Shown here: positions 24,881 through 33,745 of the stretch, piece by piece
How the letters are laid out: every line of letters starts with the position of its first letter
Position numbering within the stretch: position 1 is the first letter of the stretch
Source: Pediococcus acidilactici DSM 20284
Lineage (GTDB): Bacteria > Bacillota > Bacilli > Lactobacillales > Lactobacillaceae
Direction: 5' to 3'
DNA length: 64,000 nt
NCBI RefSeq assembly: GCF_000146325.1
Contig: NZ_GL397067.1
Location: forward strand, 1,758,860-1,822,859
Program-made: the position numbers and the translations under genes
The notes under the pieces: model-generated
The model's input: the letters and a program-made list of their open reading frames with translations, nothing else
What the model was told of the DNA's origin: nothing
Databases searched by the model: none

Positions 24881-26659
24881 CTACTTTGTAAGGTCAAGAA
24901 TAGGATCAAAGTATTCTAATTTCGTGTAATCAACGTTTCCGCCATCCGTAATTGCTAAATCTGGGATGGCCGTGATTGGCAAGAAGGACAGGTAAAATAA
25001 TGGATCCGGAAGTTTACATCCTAATTGATTAGCAGCATTTTTTAACTCTACTTCTTTTCGAGCTAATTCGTTTGGCTGCAAATCAGTTACTATTCCAGCA
25101 ACCGGCAATTCCAACAAGGCGAGCACTTCGCCCTTATTAACCACGACTTGTCCTCCGCCGTGTTTAACTAATTCGTTGACTGCTAACGCCATATCCGCTT
25201 CATCCATCCCCGCCACGACAATGTTATTATCATCTGGCGAAGCAGAAGTAGCTATTGCTCCGGACTGCAATCCCCATCCCGAGATAAATCCCCGAGAGTG
25301 TTGGTGGTTAATGCCATATCTTTCAACCACAGACACTAACGCAACGTCCCGTTTGGCATCGGGAAGGATGCACCCGTCCTTAATTTTTAAATCAACTTTT
25401 CTCGATTTACGGACAAACGGCCCCACGCTCTTGATGCTTCGAACCGTCGCCATTCCCGTTGGCTGATCAACTTGGTATTTAAAACTCTCAGCCGTTATTT
25501 CCGCACATTTAACCGAATTCGTAATCTCTACAGATCTTTTTGGTGGCACAAATTCCAACTGTTCCGCTTGTCGTTCAACTACCACCACGCCCTTACTGAT
25601 CACCGTTTCAATATTAAAGGTTCCTGGCTGGTCAATTAGCAAAATATCCGCTTCCTTGCCAGGCGCAATCGAACCCACTTGGTCGTCAATATGGTACGCT
25701 TCGGCACTGTTTAAAGTTGCCATCTGAATGGCGGTCATGGGCGAAATTCCTGCCTTAATCGCTAACCGAACCAGATGATCAACATGTCCTTTTTCCAAAA
25801 TATCACGCGCCGTTATGTCGTCCGTACAAAAACTAGTGTGGCGGGCTACACCCGGAGCACCTTCCGTAATGGCTTTAACGTTTTCAGCTAAAAATTTGGT
25901 AACCGAAGATTCCCGAATTATCGTGTGGATTCCTTTCCGAGCTTTTTCTAAAAATTCTTCATGAGAATAACTTTCGTGATCAACCCGCACCCTAGTCATT
26001 AAGAATTGATTTAGATCTTTCCCCTTGGCCATCGGAGAACAGCCAAAAATCGGCTTATGCAATTTTTGTGCCGTTAAAACAGCTGACAAGGTATCTTTAT
26101 CTTTGGTTTGGACCGCTTCTCGGACGGTTTCCCAAACACCGTAACTACGCTCCTGAGGTTGAAACTTTTGGTGATCTTGCGCGTTGACGTTATAAGCTAC
26201 CGTTGACTGCGGGATTGTGTATGGCGTTTTATACGGAACCCCCCAGAAAACTTTTAGGGGAAGCTGATCAATTTCCGCAAAAATTTCGTCTAGCCCGGCT
26301 AATCCAATCACTGAAATATATTCATCCAATCCAGAGACAATGCTAGTCGTTCCTTTGGGCACCACTGCTCGAGCAAAGCGCGTCATTGACATTTTGCTGC
26401 ATTCAACGTGAATATGTCCGTCAATCAAACCAGGGGCTAGATATTGGTCGGTCGCATCTACGTGTCGGGTATGCTCTCCGACATAGTCCGAGACGTCTTT
26501 ATCAACTGCCACAATTCTACCCTTGTAGATTGCTACGTCTGCACGATAATATTCGGCCGTATCCACATTAATTAACGTACCATTTTCAATAACCAGGTCT
26601 GCTGGAATTTCAGCTGCCCCCGCATCAATATATTTTTCTAACTCCGTCGTAGTATCCAT
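24881..26659 (-). CDS. ade: Adenine deaminase (AdeC type)
   Basis: Converts adenine to hypoxanthine and ammonia. 592 residues of the amidohydrolase superfamily: DQYLAPGLIDGHIHVE with the metal-binding HxH, then CTDDIT in the barrel and the C-terminal adenine deaminase domain (GINHQHSRGFISGWGLQSGAIA). Start: the ATG at 26659 (MDTTTELEK) has GGGAG; an earlier start at 26692 would overlap the permease gene. It lies 16 bases after the purine permease gene, so import and deamination are co-transcribed. Confidence 0.93.
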   Translation of the reverse strand: MDTTTELEKYIDAGAAEIPADLVIENGTLINVDTAEYYRADVAIYKGRIVAVDKDVSDYVGEHTRHVDATDQYLAPGLIDGHIHVECSKMSMTRFARAVVPKGTTSIVSGLDEYISVIGLAGLDEIFAEIDQLPLKVFWGVPYKTPYTIPQSTVAYNVNAQDHQKFQPQERSYGVWETVREAVQTKDKDTLSAVLTAQKLHKPIFGCSPMAKGKDLNQFLMTRVRVDHESYSHEEFLEKARKGIHTIIRESSVTKFLAENVKAITEGAPGVARHTSFCTDDITARDILEKGHVDHLVRLAIKAGISPMTAIQMATLNSAEAYHIDDQVGSIAPGKEADILLIDQPGTFNIETVISKGVVVVERQAEQLEFVPPKRSVEITNSVKCAEITAESFKYQVDQPTGMATVRSIKSVGPFVRKSRKVDLKIKDGCILPDAKRDVALVSVVERYGINHQHSRGFISGWGLQSGAIATSASPDDNNIVVAGMDEADMALAVNELVKHGGGQVVVNKGEVLALLELPVAGIVTDLQPNELARKEVELKNAANQLGCKLPDPLFYLSFLPITAIPDLAITDGGNVDYTKLEYFDPILDLTK

Positions 26660-26675
26660 GTCTGCTCCCGTCTGC

Positions 26676-28028
26676 TTAAGCTTTAGGTACAATATTTAAA
26701 ATGTATAGCAATACAATGAAGATTACTAACATTGCCCACATAATGTAGTTAATTTCTTTTCGCCGCCCGGCAGCCACCATGAGGATGGGATAGGTTAGGA
26801 AACCAAAGGCAATTCCGTACGAGATGTTATACGTTAATGGCATGCCAATCACGGTTAAGAAGGCTGGCATTGCAATTTCAAATTTATCCCATTCAATTTC
26901 ACGTAATGCTGACGCCATTAATACCCCCACCACAATTAGTGCTGGTGCAGTAACTTGGTTAGTAACTACGGTTAGGAGCGGCGAAAATAGCATACTAAAC
27001 CCAAACAATACCGCAACTGTTAAAGAAGTTAACCCCGTCTTTCCTCCAACCGCAATTCCTGCTGAAGACTCTACGTAAGCTGCGGTAGGTGTCGTTCCCA
27101 TTACTGATCCAGCTAACATTGAAACCGAATCCGCTACTAATGCTTGCCCAATTCTAGGCATTTTATTATCCTTCATAATTCCAGCTTGTTGCGCTAACCC
27201 AATCAAGGTTCCTGCGGTATCAAAGAAGGCGACTAACAGGAAGATTAAAACTACCGCCCACATTTGAGGGTCCATCATTGAAGATAAATGATAAACTCCG
27301 ACCCCAAAAGTCGGCTTCATGCTTGGTGCAAGAGAGATGATGCTCGCCGGCATTTTGATTAGCCCAGTGATCAATCCTAACAAGGCGGTCGACACTAAAC
27401 CAATAAAAATGGAGCCCGGCACCCTTTTTGCCATTAAAATGGCAATCACAAAGATTCCAAAAATTGTTAGCCAAGTGGTTGGAACGGTCAAAGAGCCAAT
27501 TTCAACCAACGAAGTTTTGCTAGCGGTAACTAGTCCGCCACCTTGGAGACCAACAAAAGCGATGAAAATACCGATTCCCGCCGCCATTGCTAGTTTCAAA
27601 TCTTTTGGAATTGCATTAATTACCACTTCCCGAACTTTAAGAAACGAAAGGATGGTAAAAAGGACCGAAGCGACAAATACACCCGCCATTGCTTTTTGCC
27701 AAGAAATTCCCATTCCCAAAACTACTGAGAAAGTAAAGAAAGCGTTGTCGCCTAACCCAGGGGCTACAGCAATTGGATAATTTGCTAAAAATGCCATTAA
27801 AGCACTTCCTAAAATTGCCGATAAAGCAGTTGCCGTAAAGACCGCTCCCTTATCCATTCCAGCTGCTCCTAAAATGCTAGGATTAACAAACAAAATGTAG
27901 GCCATTGAAACAAACGTTGTTAGGCCTGCTAACATTTCCCTCTTAATCGTGGTTCCATGACCGCTTAAATGAAATACTTTTTCTAACATATTGTCATCCG
28001 CCAAAATTTGATCGTTCGCCTTTTGCAT
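26676..28028 (-). CDS. pbuG: Purine (hypoxanthine/guanine/adenine) permease, AzgA/PbuG type
   Basis: 450 residues, 12 or more membrane segments. LAGLTTFVSMAYILFVNP, APGLGDNAFFTF and GTTPTAAYVESSAGIAVGGKTG are the AzgA-family signature regions, distinct from NCS2 xanthine/uracil permeases. It imports purine bases by proton symport. First gene of pbuG-ade. No purine riboswitch is recognisable in the 172 bases to the divergent deaminase gene; a CGAA-N4-TTCG palindrome is present there. Confidence 0.9.
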   Translation of the reverse strand: MQKANDQILADDNMLEKVFHLSGHGTTIKREMLAGLTTFVSMAYILFVNPSILGAAGMDKGAVFTATALSAILGSALMAFLANYPIAVAPGLGDNAFFTFSVVLGMGISWQKAMAGVFVASVLFTILSFLKVREVVINAIPKDLKLAMAAGIGIFIAFVGLQGGGLVTASKTSLVEIGSLTVPTTWLTIFGIFVIAILMAKRVPGSIFIGLVSTALLGLITGLIKMPASIISLAPSMKPTFGVGVYHLSSMMDPQMWAVVLIFLLVAFFDTAGTLIGLAQQAGIMKDNKMPRIGQALVADSVSMLAGSVMGTTPTAAYVESSAGIAVGGKTGLTSLTVAVLFGFSMLFSPLLTVVTNQVTAPALIVVGVLMASALREIEWDKFEIAMPAFLTVIGMPLTYNISYGIAFGFLTYPILMVAAGRRKEINYIMWAMLVIFIVLLYILNIVPKA

Positions 28029-28100
28029 GGTAAGTACCGTCCTCCAAATATTTTTTAGCTTTCTCCACTAATTATTCCATACTTTATTTCAATTTACAAT

Positions 28101-28112
28101 CGAAAATATTCG
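28101..28112. promoter_or_regulatory. CGAA-N4-TTCG palindrome between divergent purine genes
   Basis: CGAAAATATTCG sits between pbuG-ade (left) and the second deaminase gene (right), 73 bases from the pbuG start and 89 from the other. It contains the CGAA/TTCG halves seen in Gram-positive purine-repressor sites, but only as one compact palindrome. Candidate operator, regulator unknown. Confidence 0.4.
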
Positions 28113-28121
28113 TATTTAGCT

Positions 28122-28149
28122 TTAACAATAACTCAAAAAATGCTAAAAT
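28122..28149 (+). promoter_or_regulatory. Promoter of the second deaminase gene
   Basis: TTAACA (28122-28127), 16 bases, TAAAAT (28144-28149). It begins 10 bases downstream of the CGAA palindrome. Confidence 0.55.
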
Positions 28150-28200
28150 AGCCCTCACAAGGCCCTAATGACGAACTACCTACCAGAAAGGAAACAGATT

Positions 28201-29214
28201 ATGGATAAAATAACCAAGGAGTTTATTCAGGGACTCCCCAAAGCTGAACTACACTTACATATCGAAGGAACCCTCGAACCTCAGTTGAAGTTAAAATTAG
28301 CCAAACGAAACCACGTGGATATCGGACAAAATACGGTTGAAGAGGTCCAAAAGACCTACCAATACGATGATTTGGCCTCGTTTTTAGCCGTTTACTACCC
28401 CGCAATGAACGTCTTACAAACGGAAGCGGACTTTTATGACTTAGCTTTTGATTACTTAAAACGTGCCGCCCAAAATAACGTCCGCCACGTTGAAATCTTT
28501 TTTGATCCCCAAGCGCACACTAGTCGTGGGATTAGTTTTGCGACCGTAATTAACGGATTATATCGGGCAACGGTTGACGCGCGAGCCCTAAATATCGATG
28601 CCGGATTAATTATGTGTTTCCTGCGTGATTTCTCAAAAGAATCCGCACGAAAAACTTTAGCGGAAGCTTTGAAATATCAAGATAAGATTATTGGAATCGG
28701 CTTAGATTCAGACGAACACAATAATCCACCATTAAAATTTGCACGCCAGTTTGAAGATGCAGCTGCTGCCGGTTTACATCGCACCGTTCACTGCGACATC
28801 GACCAAAAAGATTCCATTGAGCATATTCGTCAAGCACTTGAAATTATGGAAGTTGAACGCATCGACCATGGTACCAACATCGTTGAAGACCCCGATCTGG
28901 TTGATTTGGTTGCTAAACGAGGAATCGGTCTAACTTCGTGTCCGCTTTCTAATTCTTTCGTATCTCCAGAAATGAAGGGTCAAGAGGTTTTAGAACTCCT
29001 ATCAAAAAACGTCAAAGTTTCAATTCACTCTGACGATCCTGCCTATTTTGGTGGCTACATCAGTGACAACTACACCGCGATTGCTAGCCAATTCAAATTA
29101 ACTAAACCACAAATTATCCAATTAGCTAGAAATTCATTTGAAAGCTCTTGGATCAGCGATCAACAAAAAGAAATTTATCTCAACGAATTAAACAACTACG
29201 TAAATAGTAATTAA
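28201..29214 (+). CDS. Adenosine/adenine deaminase family protein, type-2 adenine deaminase-like with altered HAGE motif
   Basis: 337 residues. ELHLHIEGTLEP (metal His pair), FFDPQAHTSRGIS, IDHGTN and SIHSDDPAYFGGY match the eukaryotic/bacterial type-2 adenine deaminases (Aah1-like) better than adenosine deaminases. The usual HAGE, whose Glu is the catalytic acid, reads HCDI (VHCDIDQKDS) here, so activity or substrate may differ. Start: the ATG at 28201 follows AAAGGA; the ATG at 28168 has none. Divergent from pbuG-ade, hence purine salvage is the likely context. Automated annotation would probably call it add. Confidence 0.8.
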   Translation: MDKITKEFIQGLPKAELHLHIEGTLEPQLKLKLAKRNHVDIGQNTVEEVQKTYQYDDLASFLAVYYPAMNVLQTEADFYDLAFDYLKRAAQNNVRHVEIFFDPQAHTSRGISFATVINGLYRATVDARALNIDAGLIMCFLRDFSKESARKTLAEALKYQDKIIGIGLDSDEHNNPPLKFARQFEDAAAAGLHRTVHCDIDQKDSIEHIRQALEIMEVERIDHGTNIVEDPDLVDLVAKRGIGLTSCPLSNSFVSPEMKGQEVLELLSKNVKVSIHSDDPAYFGGYISDNYTAIASQFKLTKPQIIQLARNSFESSWISDQQKEIYLNELNNYVNSN

Positions 29215-29218
29215 ACTT

Positions 29219-29297
29219 AAAAATCCTTCCACGGCGGTAAATGTTCGTATGCTTTAGGCGTATAATATGAACCATAAACCACTGTGGAGGATTTTTT
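29219..29297 (+). other. Inverted repeat enclosing the pepX promoter region and sequestering its ribosome binding site
   Basis: AAAAATCCTTCCAC (29219-29232) is complementary to GTGGAGGATTTTTT (29284-29297), which contains the pepX GGAGG and ends at its ATG. A TATAAT lies in the loop. Read-through RNA from the deaminase gene would fold and either terminate (T run) or hide the ribosome binding site; RNA started inside the loop would not. Confidence 0.5.
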
Positions 29298-31754
29298 ATG
29301 AAAAACAACCAATTTGGTCGCATTGACGTTGACCAAGATGAAGAAATTACCGAATTGAAAGCAATTCATTTTATTGACCAGGACCTGATTGCCGATCCTA
29401 AGGCACAATTTGAGGATTTTCTCCGGCGTTCTTTTTTAATCAGCAATCAAGAGTCCACGTTTCAACAAAAGTTAGGCAACCTACTTGCGACGCCTAACCA
29501 AACTGCAGCAGACTTTTTTGCGAGCGCAGAGCCGCTAACCCTGGATATTTTTTATTTAATTGCCTTACAGCTATTACAATTTGAATCAGGAATTGATTTT
29601 TCTGTTATTGACCCGCAGGCTGCAACTGCCAAAATCAACTTACCGCGCCTTGCCCTTGACGCTCTTGAAACTAGCGCAGACGTGGCACACGCTTGGTATT
29701 CAATTTTGACGGCGCACACGAAAAATGGGGAAACTTACCTTGATCACCTTACCCAACAAGGCTACTTCACCCCGTTCTACGCGACCACAACCGCCCCGTT
29801 ATTCTTCAACGGAAAAGCCCAAGCCGTCTTTGACCCGCATCAAATCATTCGGGAAGTCGTTTACGTAGAAGCTCCCTTAGATACTGATCACGATGGTAAA
29901 CGCGACCTGTTAAAAGCAGAAATTTTACGTCCTGCCCAAACTGAGCAAGGATACAAGGCCCCCGTTTTGTACACTGCCAGTCCCTATAACCAAGGAACTA
30001 ACGATCATTGGGGTGAACAAGTAACCCATAATGTCGACGTCCCGTTAACTGAAAAAACAGTTAACCACCTTACTCGCGAAGACGTGACGGCTAAACCGTA
30101 TGATCCAGAACTACCACCCGAACGACAAGTTAAGGGTCAAGCTGAACACGCTTGCGAACACTTTGCCCGCGAACAACCCTACACCTTAAATAACTACTTC
30201 CTAACCCGTGGGTTTGCGGTAGTTTATGCGGCCGGAATCGGAACCCGGGATTCAGAAGGTTTGCGGGATACTGGTTCGGTGGCGGAAACCATTTCCACCA
30301 CGGCAATTATTGAATGGCTCGCGGGAAATCGTCGCGCGTTTACTAACAAAACCGATAACATTGAAATCAAGGCCAACTGGAGTAACCATAAAATTGCCAT
30401 GACCGGACGTTCCTACTTAGGTACGTTAGCCACTGCAGCAGCTACTACCGGGGTCGAAGGTCTTGAAACCATTATTTCGGAAGCGGCCATTTCCAGTTGG
30501 TACGATTATTATCGGGATGGCGGTTTAGTTGCCGCTCCGGACACCTTCCAGGGTGAAGACATGGACGTCCTCGCTGCCGAAGTCTTTAGTCGACAAAAAG
30601 ACCTTGGGGATGCTTTAAAAGTTCGTAGTAAATTTGACCAAGTTTTAAACCGGATTAACCACGACCAAGACCGGCAAAGCGGCAACTATTCTCGCTACTG
30701 GGACAGCCGCAACTATCTCAACCAAGCCAAAAATATTAAGGCCGATCTAATTTTAGTGCACGGTTTGAACGATTGGAACGTCAAGCCCCGTAACGTCGCT
30801 AACTTGTGGAACGCGGTCCGTGACTTGCCAATTAACAAGAAGATTATTCTTCACCAAGGTCAGCACATTTACATTAATAATTTCCGTTCGATTGACTTTA
30901 CCGACATGATGAACTTATGGCTAAGTTACAAGTTGTTTGGCGTGGAAAATAACGCTCCAGAAGTTTTACCAAACGTCATCATTCAAGATAACGTAGAACC
31001 CGAAACGTGGCATACCTACCCTGACTGGCAGGATGCTGATGATGAAGTACGGGAATTCACCCTCCAAGCCAAAACACTGGTGGACGCTGCTTTACCAACT
31101 AAAAACGAGGCCGCCTCGTTTAAAGACGTCCTCGATCCAGAAGTTTTTGAAATGTACAAAAATAACCTTACGCAGTGGCATACCGACCTGCTTAACACGG
31201 AACACGCCACCAATGGTAAAAACCAGATGCGTGATAACCGGTTAATCTTCAAGTCTGCCCAACTCGATCACGATTGGTATATTGATGGGGCTGCGGAAGT
31301 TAAGGTTAACGTGGCGGTTAATAAACCATTTGGAATGCTTAGTTTTCAACTAGTTGACTTTGGCGATGCCCGGCGCTTAAACGTCACCCCAAGCCTCATC
31401 CAACCTCGCTCGTTAAGCGGCAGTTACGATTGGCGCACCGACGACTTACGGGAATTTACGCAACAAAAGAGCGTTACCCCGTGGAAAATGATTAGTAAGG
31501 GTCACATTAATTTGCAAAATCGGACTAACAACTATCGCGTTGATAAAGTTGTGCCTAACCAATTCTACGACGTAACTTTACAGTTACAGCCGACGTTCTA
31601 CCACCTTCCTGCAGGTCACCAATTAGGATTGGTAATTTACGCAACTGATTTTGAAACCACCATCCGGGGCAACCAGGATTTGCAATATTCATTGCAGCTT
31701 AATCAAAGTCATTTAAAGGTTCGGCTTGCCAACGTAATATCCGACCGTTCGTAA
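29298..31754 (+). CDS. pepX: Xaa-Pro dipeptidyl-peptidase
   Basis: 818 residues, close to the usual length. Removes X-Pro dipeptides from casein-derived and other peptides in the cytosol. The catalytic Ser lies in MTGRSYLGT, Asp in LILVHGLNDWNV and His in HQGQHIY, with the N-terminal helical domain and C-terminal jelly roll (LPAGHQLGLVIYATDFE) of family S15. Start ATG after GGAGG. Its last 56 bases overlap the convergent birA gene. Confidence 0.96.
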   Translation: MKNNQFGRIDVDQDEEITELKAIHFIDQDLIADPKAQFEDFLRRSFLISNQESTFQQKLGNLLATPNQTAADFFASAEPLTLDIFYLIALQLLQFESGIDFSVIDPQAATAKINLPRLALDALETSADVAHAWYSILTAHTKNGETYLDHLTQQGYFTPFYATTTAPLFFNGKAQAVFDPHQIIREVVYVEAPLDTDHDGKRDLLKAEILRPAQTEQGYKAPVLYTASPYNQGTNDHWGEQVTHNVDVPLTEKTVNHLTREDVTAKPYDPELPPERQVKGQAEHACEHFAREQPYTLNNYFLTRGFAVVYAAGIGTRDSEGLRDTGSVAETISTTAIIEWLAGNRRAFTNKTDNIEIKANWSNHKIAMTGRSYLGTLATAAATTGVEGLETIISEAAISSWYDYYRDGGLVAAPDTFQGEDMDVLAAEVFSRQKDLGDALKVRSKFDQVLNRINHDQDRQSGNYSRYWDSRNYLNQAKNIKADLILVHGLNDWNVKPRNVANLWNAVRDLPINKKIILHQGQHIYINNFRSIDFTDMMNLWLSYKLFGVENNAPEVLPNVIIQDNVEPETWHTYPDWQDADDEVREFTLQAKTLVDAALPTKNEAASFKDVLDPEVFEMYKNNLTQWHTDLLNTEHATNGKNQMRDNRLIFKSAQLDHDWYIDGAAEVKVNVAVNKPFGMLSFQLVDFGDARRLNVTPSLIQPRSLSGSYDWRTDDLREFTQQKSVTPWKMISKGHINLQNRTNNYRVDKVVPNQFYDVTLQLQPTFYHLPAGHQLGLVIYATDFETTIRGNQDLQYSLQLNQSHLKVRLANVISDRS

Positions 31755-32481
31755 CGGTTCGGAGCTGATGACCATCGTTGACAAGTAGTTCATTTTCAGG
31801 TGTGACCCCCGTTACTTTTCCGGTAAGCCGACTTGCGACCTGATCAATGATCACCCATTGGTCTTGTAAAATCGATAAATCTAAATACTTTGGATTAATT
31901 GCGTCAGACGCCAGTGTCTGGCGCTTTTTTTGGATAGCTTGGTTGATCTTAATCAACAGGTCGGTTACTTGCGTTGCGTTTGCTTGTTCGACAATCGGCC
32001 CTCCCGTCCGCAACATCGTTTGGGGAAAGGTCGTGGTTAAGATGTTCAACCCCATTCCCAGCACCAGCCCGATTAGTTGATTATCATCATTAGACACGGC
32101 TTCGCACAGAATGCCGCCCACCTTTTGATCATGTAAATATAAATCGTTCACCCATTTAATACCAAGCGGTTGTCCAAAAACGCGGTGCACCGCTTCGGCA
32201 ACAATCACGCCCACGTTTGCCGTTACCCGTCCGGGATGTAAAACGGTGGCTGGGGCTAGAGGAAGGTAAATCGAACAGTAAATCCCCGAAGTCGGTGAAT
32301 AAAACTGGCGCTGGTTAGTCCCTCGTCCAGCCGTTTGTTGATTGGCAACTACCATACCCGCTATTCCAGGATTTTGTTGCACGCGCGTAAAAGCTACGTC
32401 ATTAGTAGAGCCAACTTGGTCAAAATATTCAATTTTTTCATCCGGAAATTCATTTTGTAATCGTGCGACATTAATTTGCAT
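31699..32481 (-). CDS. birA: Biotin-[acetyl-CoA-carboxylase] ligase, short form
   Basis: 260 residues without an N-terminal DNA-binding domain. QQTAGRGTNQR is the biotinyl-5'-AMP loop, KWVNDLY and KVGGILCEA complete the active site, and the C-terminal SH3-like domain is present. It attaches biotin to the carboxylase carrier protein. Start ATG after AAGGAG. The 3' end overlaps pepX by 56 bases; both reading frames look intact to the end. Confidence 0.93.
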   Translation of the reverse strand: MQINVARLQNEFPDEKIEYFDQVGSTNDVAFTRVQQNPGIAGMVVANQQTAGRGTNQRQFYSPTSGIYCSIYLPLAPATVLHPGRVTANVGVIVAEAVHRVFGQPLGIKWVNDLYLHDQKVGGILCEAVSNDDNQLIGLVLGMGLNILTTTFPQTMLRTGGPIVEQANATQVTDLLIKINQAIQKKRQTLASDAINPKYLDLSILQDQWVIIDQVASRLTGKVTGVTPENELLVNDGHQLRTVTNGRILRWQAEPLNDFD

Positions 32482-32665
32482 TAAAATTACTCCTTAATCA
32501 ACTGCAGAAAATAATTAATTTTTTCTAATTTTTTAATTTAAGCACTAAGTCGGTTATACCAGTATTTTCGCGGAACTTTACTCCTAAACGCTTCTCATTT
32601 AATCTGGTCACTTTCTAATAAATCTGCTATTATAGGCTTAAATTTAAGAAACTAGGTGAAATATC

Positions 32666-33580
32666 TTGAAACAAGGTACAACAATTTTAACACTAGATAA
32701 CGGATATCACTTATGGTCACATACGGATGGGACTAACGACTCCATCCACCTTTTGGCCCTTCATGGTGGTCCCGGTGGCAATCACGAATACTGGGAAAAC
32801 TTCCACGATGAACTTTTAAAACAAGGTTTGGACGTCCAAGTTCACTACTACGACCAATTGGGTTCGTGGTATTCTGACCAACCCGACTACTCCGACCCTG
32901 AAATTGCTGAAAAGTACCTCAGCTACGACTACTTCCTTGACGAAGTGGAAGAAGTTCGTCAAAAACTCGGCATTGACCACTTCTACTTGATCGGTCAATC
33001 TTGGGGTGGCGCGTTGACCATGATGTACGCATTGAAGTATGGTGAACACTTAAAAGGTGCCATCATCTCTTCCATGGTTGATAATATCGATGAATACCTT
33101 GAACATCAAGACGCAATTCGAGACGAAGCCCTTGCTCCCGAAGATGCTCAGTTCATGCGTGACTGTGAAAAGTCCGGTGATTGGGATAACGAACGTTACC
33201 AAAAATTAGTCGACGTACTTAACGCTGGTTACGTAGATCGTAAACAACCAGTGGCAATTCGTCACTTGGTTCCAACTATGGCAACTCCCGTTTACAACGC
33301 TTTCCAAGGCGACAACGAATTCGTTGTTACTGGTAAGTTGAAGGAATGGGACGTTCGCGACCAAATCCATAACATCAAGGTCCCAACCTTGTTGACCTTC
33401 GGCGAACACGAAACCATGCCGTTGAAGTCGGCACAACGGATGGCTGAAGTAATCCCTAACGCTAAGTTAGTTACTACTCCAGATGGCGGTCACCACCACA
33501 TGATCGACAACGCCCCCGTTTACTTCAAGCATCTTGCTGATTACCTTCGCGAAGTAGAAGCAGGCACTTTTAATAAATAA
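32666..33580 (+). CDS. pepI: Proline iminopeptidase (alpha/beta hydrolase)
   Basis: Releases N-terminal proline from peptides. 304 residues: oxyanion segment LHGGPGG, YDQLGSWYSD typical of PepI/Pip, nucleophile S in GQSWGG, acid in TFGEHE, and His in GGHHHM. The start is TTG at 32666 with TAGGTGAA. A strong terminator follows. It complements PepX nearby in proline-peptide use, although the two are transcribed separately. Confidence 0.92.
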   Translation: MKQGTTILTLDNGYHLWSHTDGTNDSIHLLALHGGPGGNHEYWENFHDELLKQGLDVQVHYYDQLGSWYSDQPDYSDPEIAEKYLSYDYFLDEVEEVRQKLGIDHFYLIGQSWGGALTMMYALKYGEHLKGAIISSMVDNIDEYLEHQDAIRDEALAPEDAQFMRDCEKSGDWDNERYQKLVDVLNAGYVDRKQPVAIRHLVPTMATPVYNAFQGDNEFVVTGKLKEWDVRDQIHNIKVPTLLTFGEHETMPLKSAQRMAEVIPNAKLVTTPDGGHHHMIDNAPVYFKHLADYLREVEAGTFNK

Positions 33581-33589
33581 TAGATTTCA

Positions 33590-33627
33590 AAATAGAGGTT
33601 AGGATTGCTCCTAGCCCCTATTTTTTT
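33590..33627 (+). terminator. Terminator of pepI
   Basis: AATAGAGGTTAGGA / TCCTAGCCCCTATT stem with TTGC loop and seven T's. Confidence 0.85.
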
Positions 33628-33745
33628 ATCTCGGCCACCCTTTTCTTTACAAAACGCCTGACAAATTTTCGGGCTTATGGCTGGTTATTGCTAAAGAAAA
33701 AAGCTATCATATAGTAAGTAAGGTTAAATAAAGGAGGAATTTCTC

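Noticed and set aside
28029-28167. Purine riboswitch before pbuG
   Set aside because: No three-way junction pattern with the conserved loop sequences was found on either strand; only the CGAA-N4-TTCG palindrome stands out.
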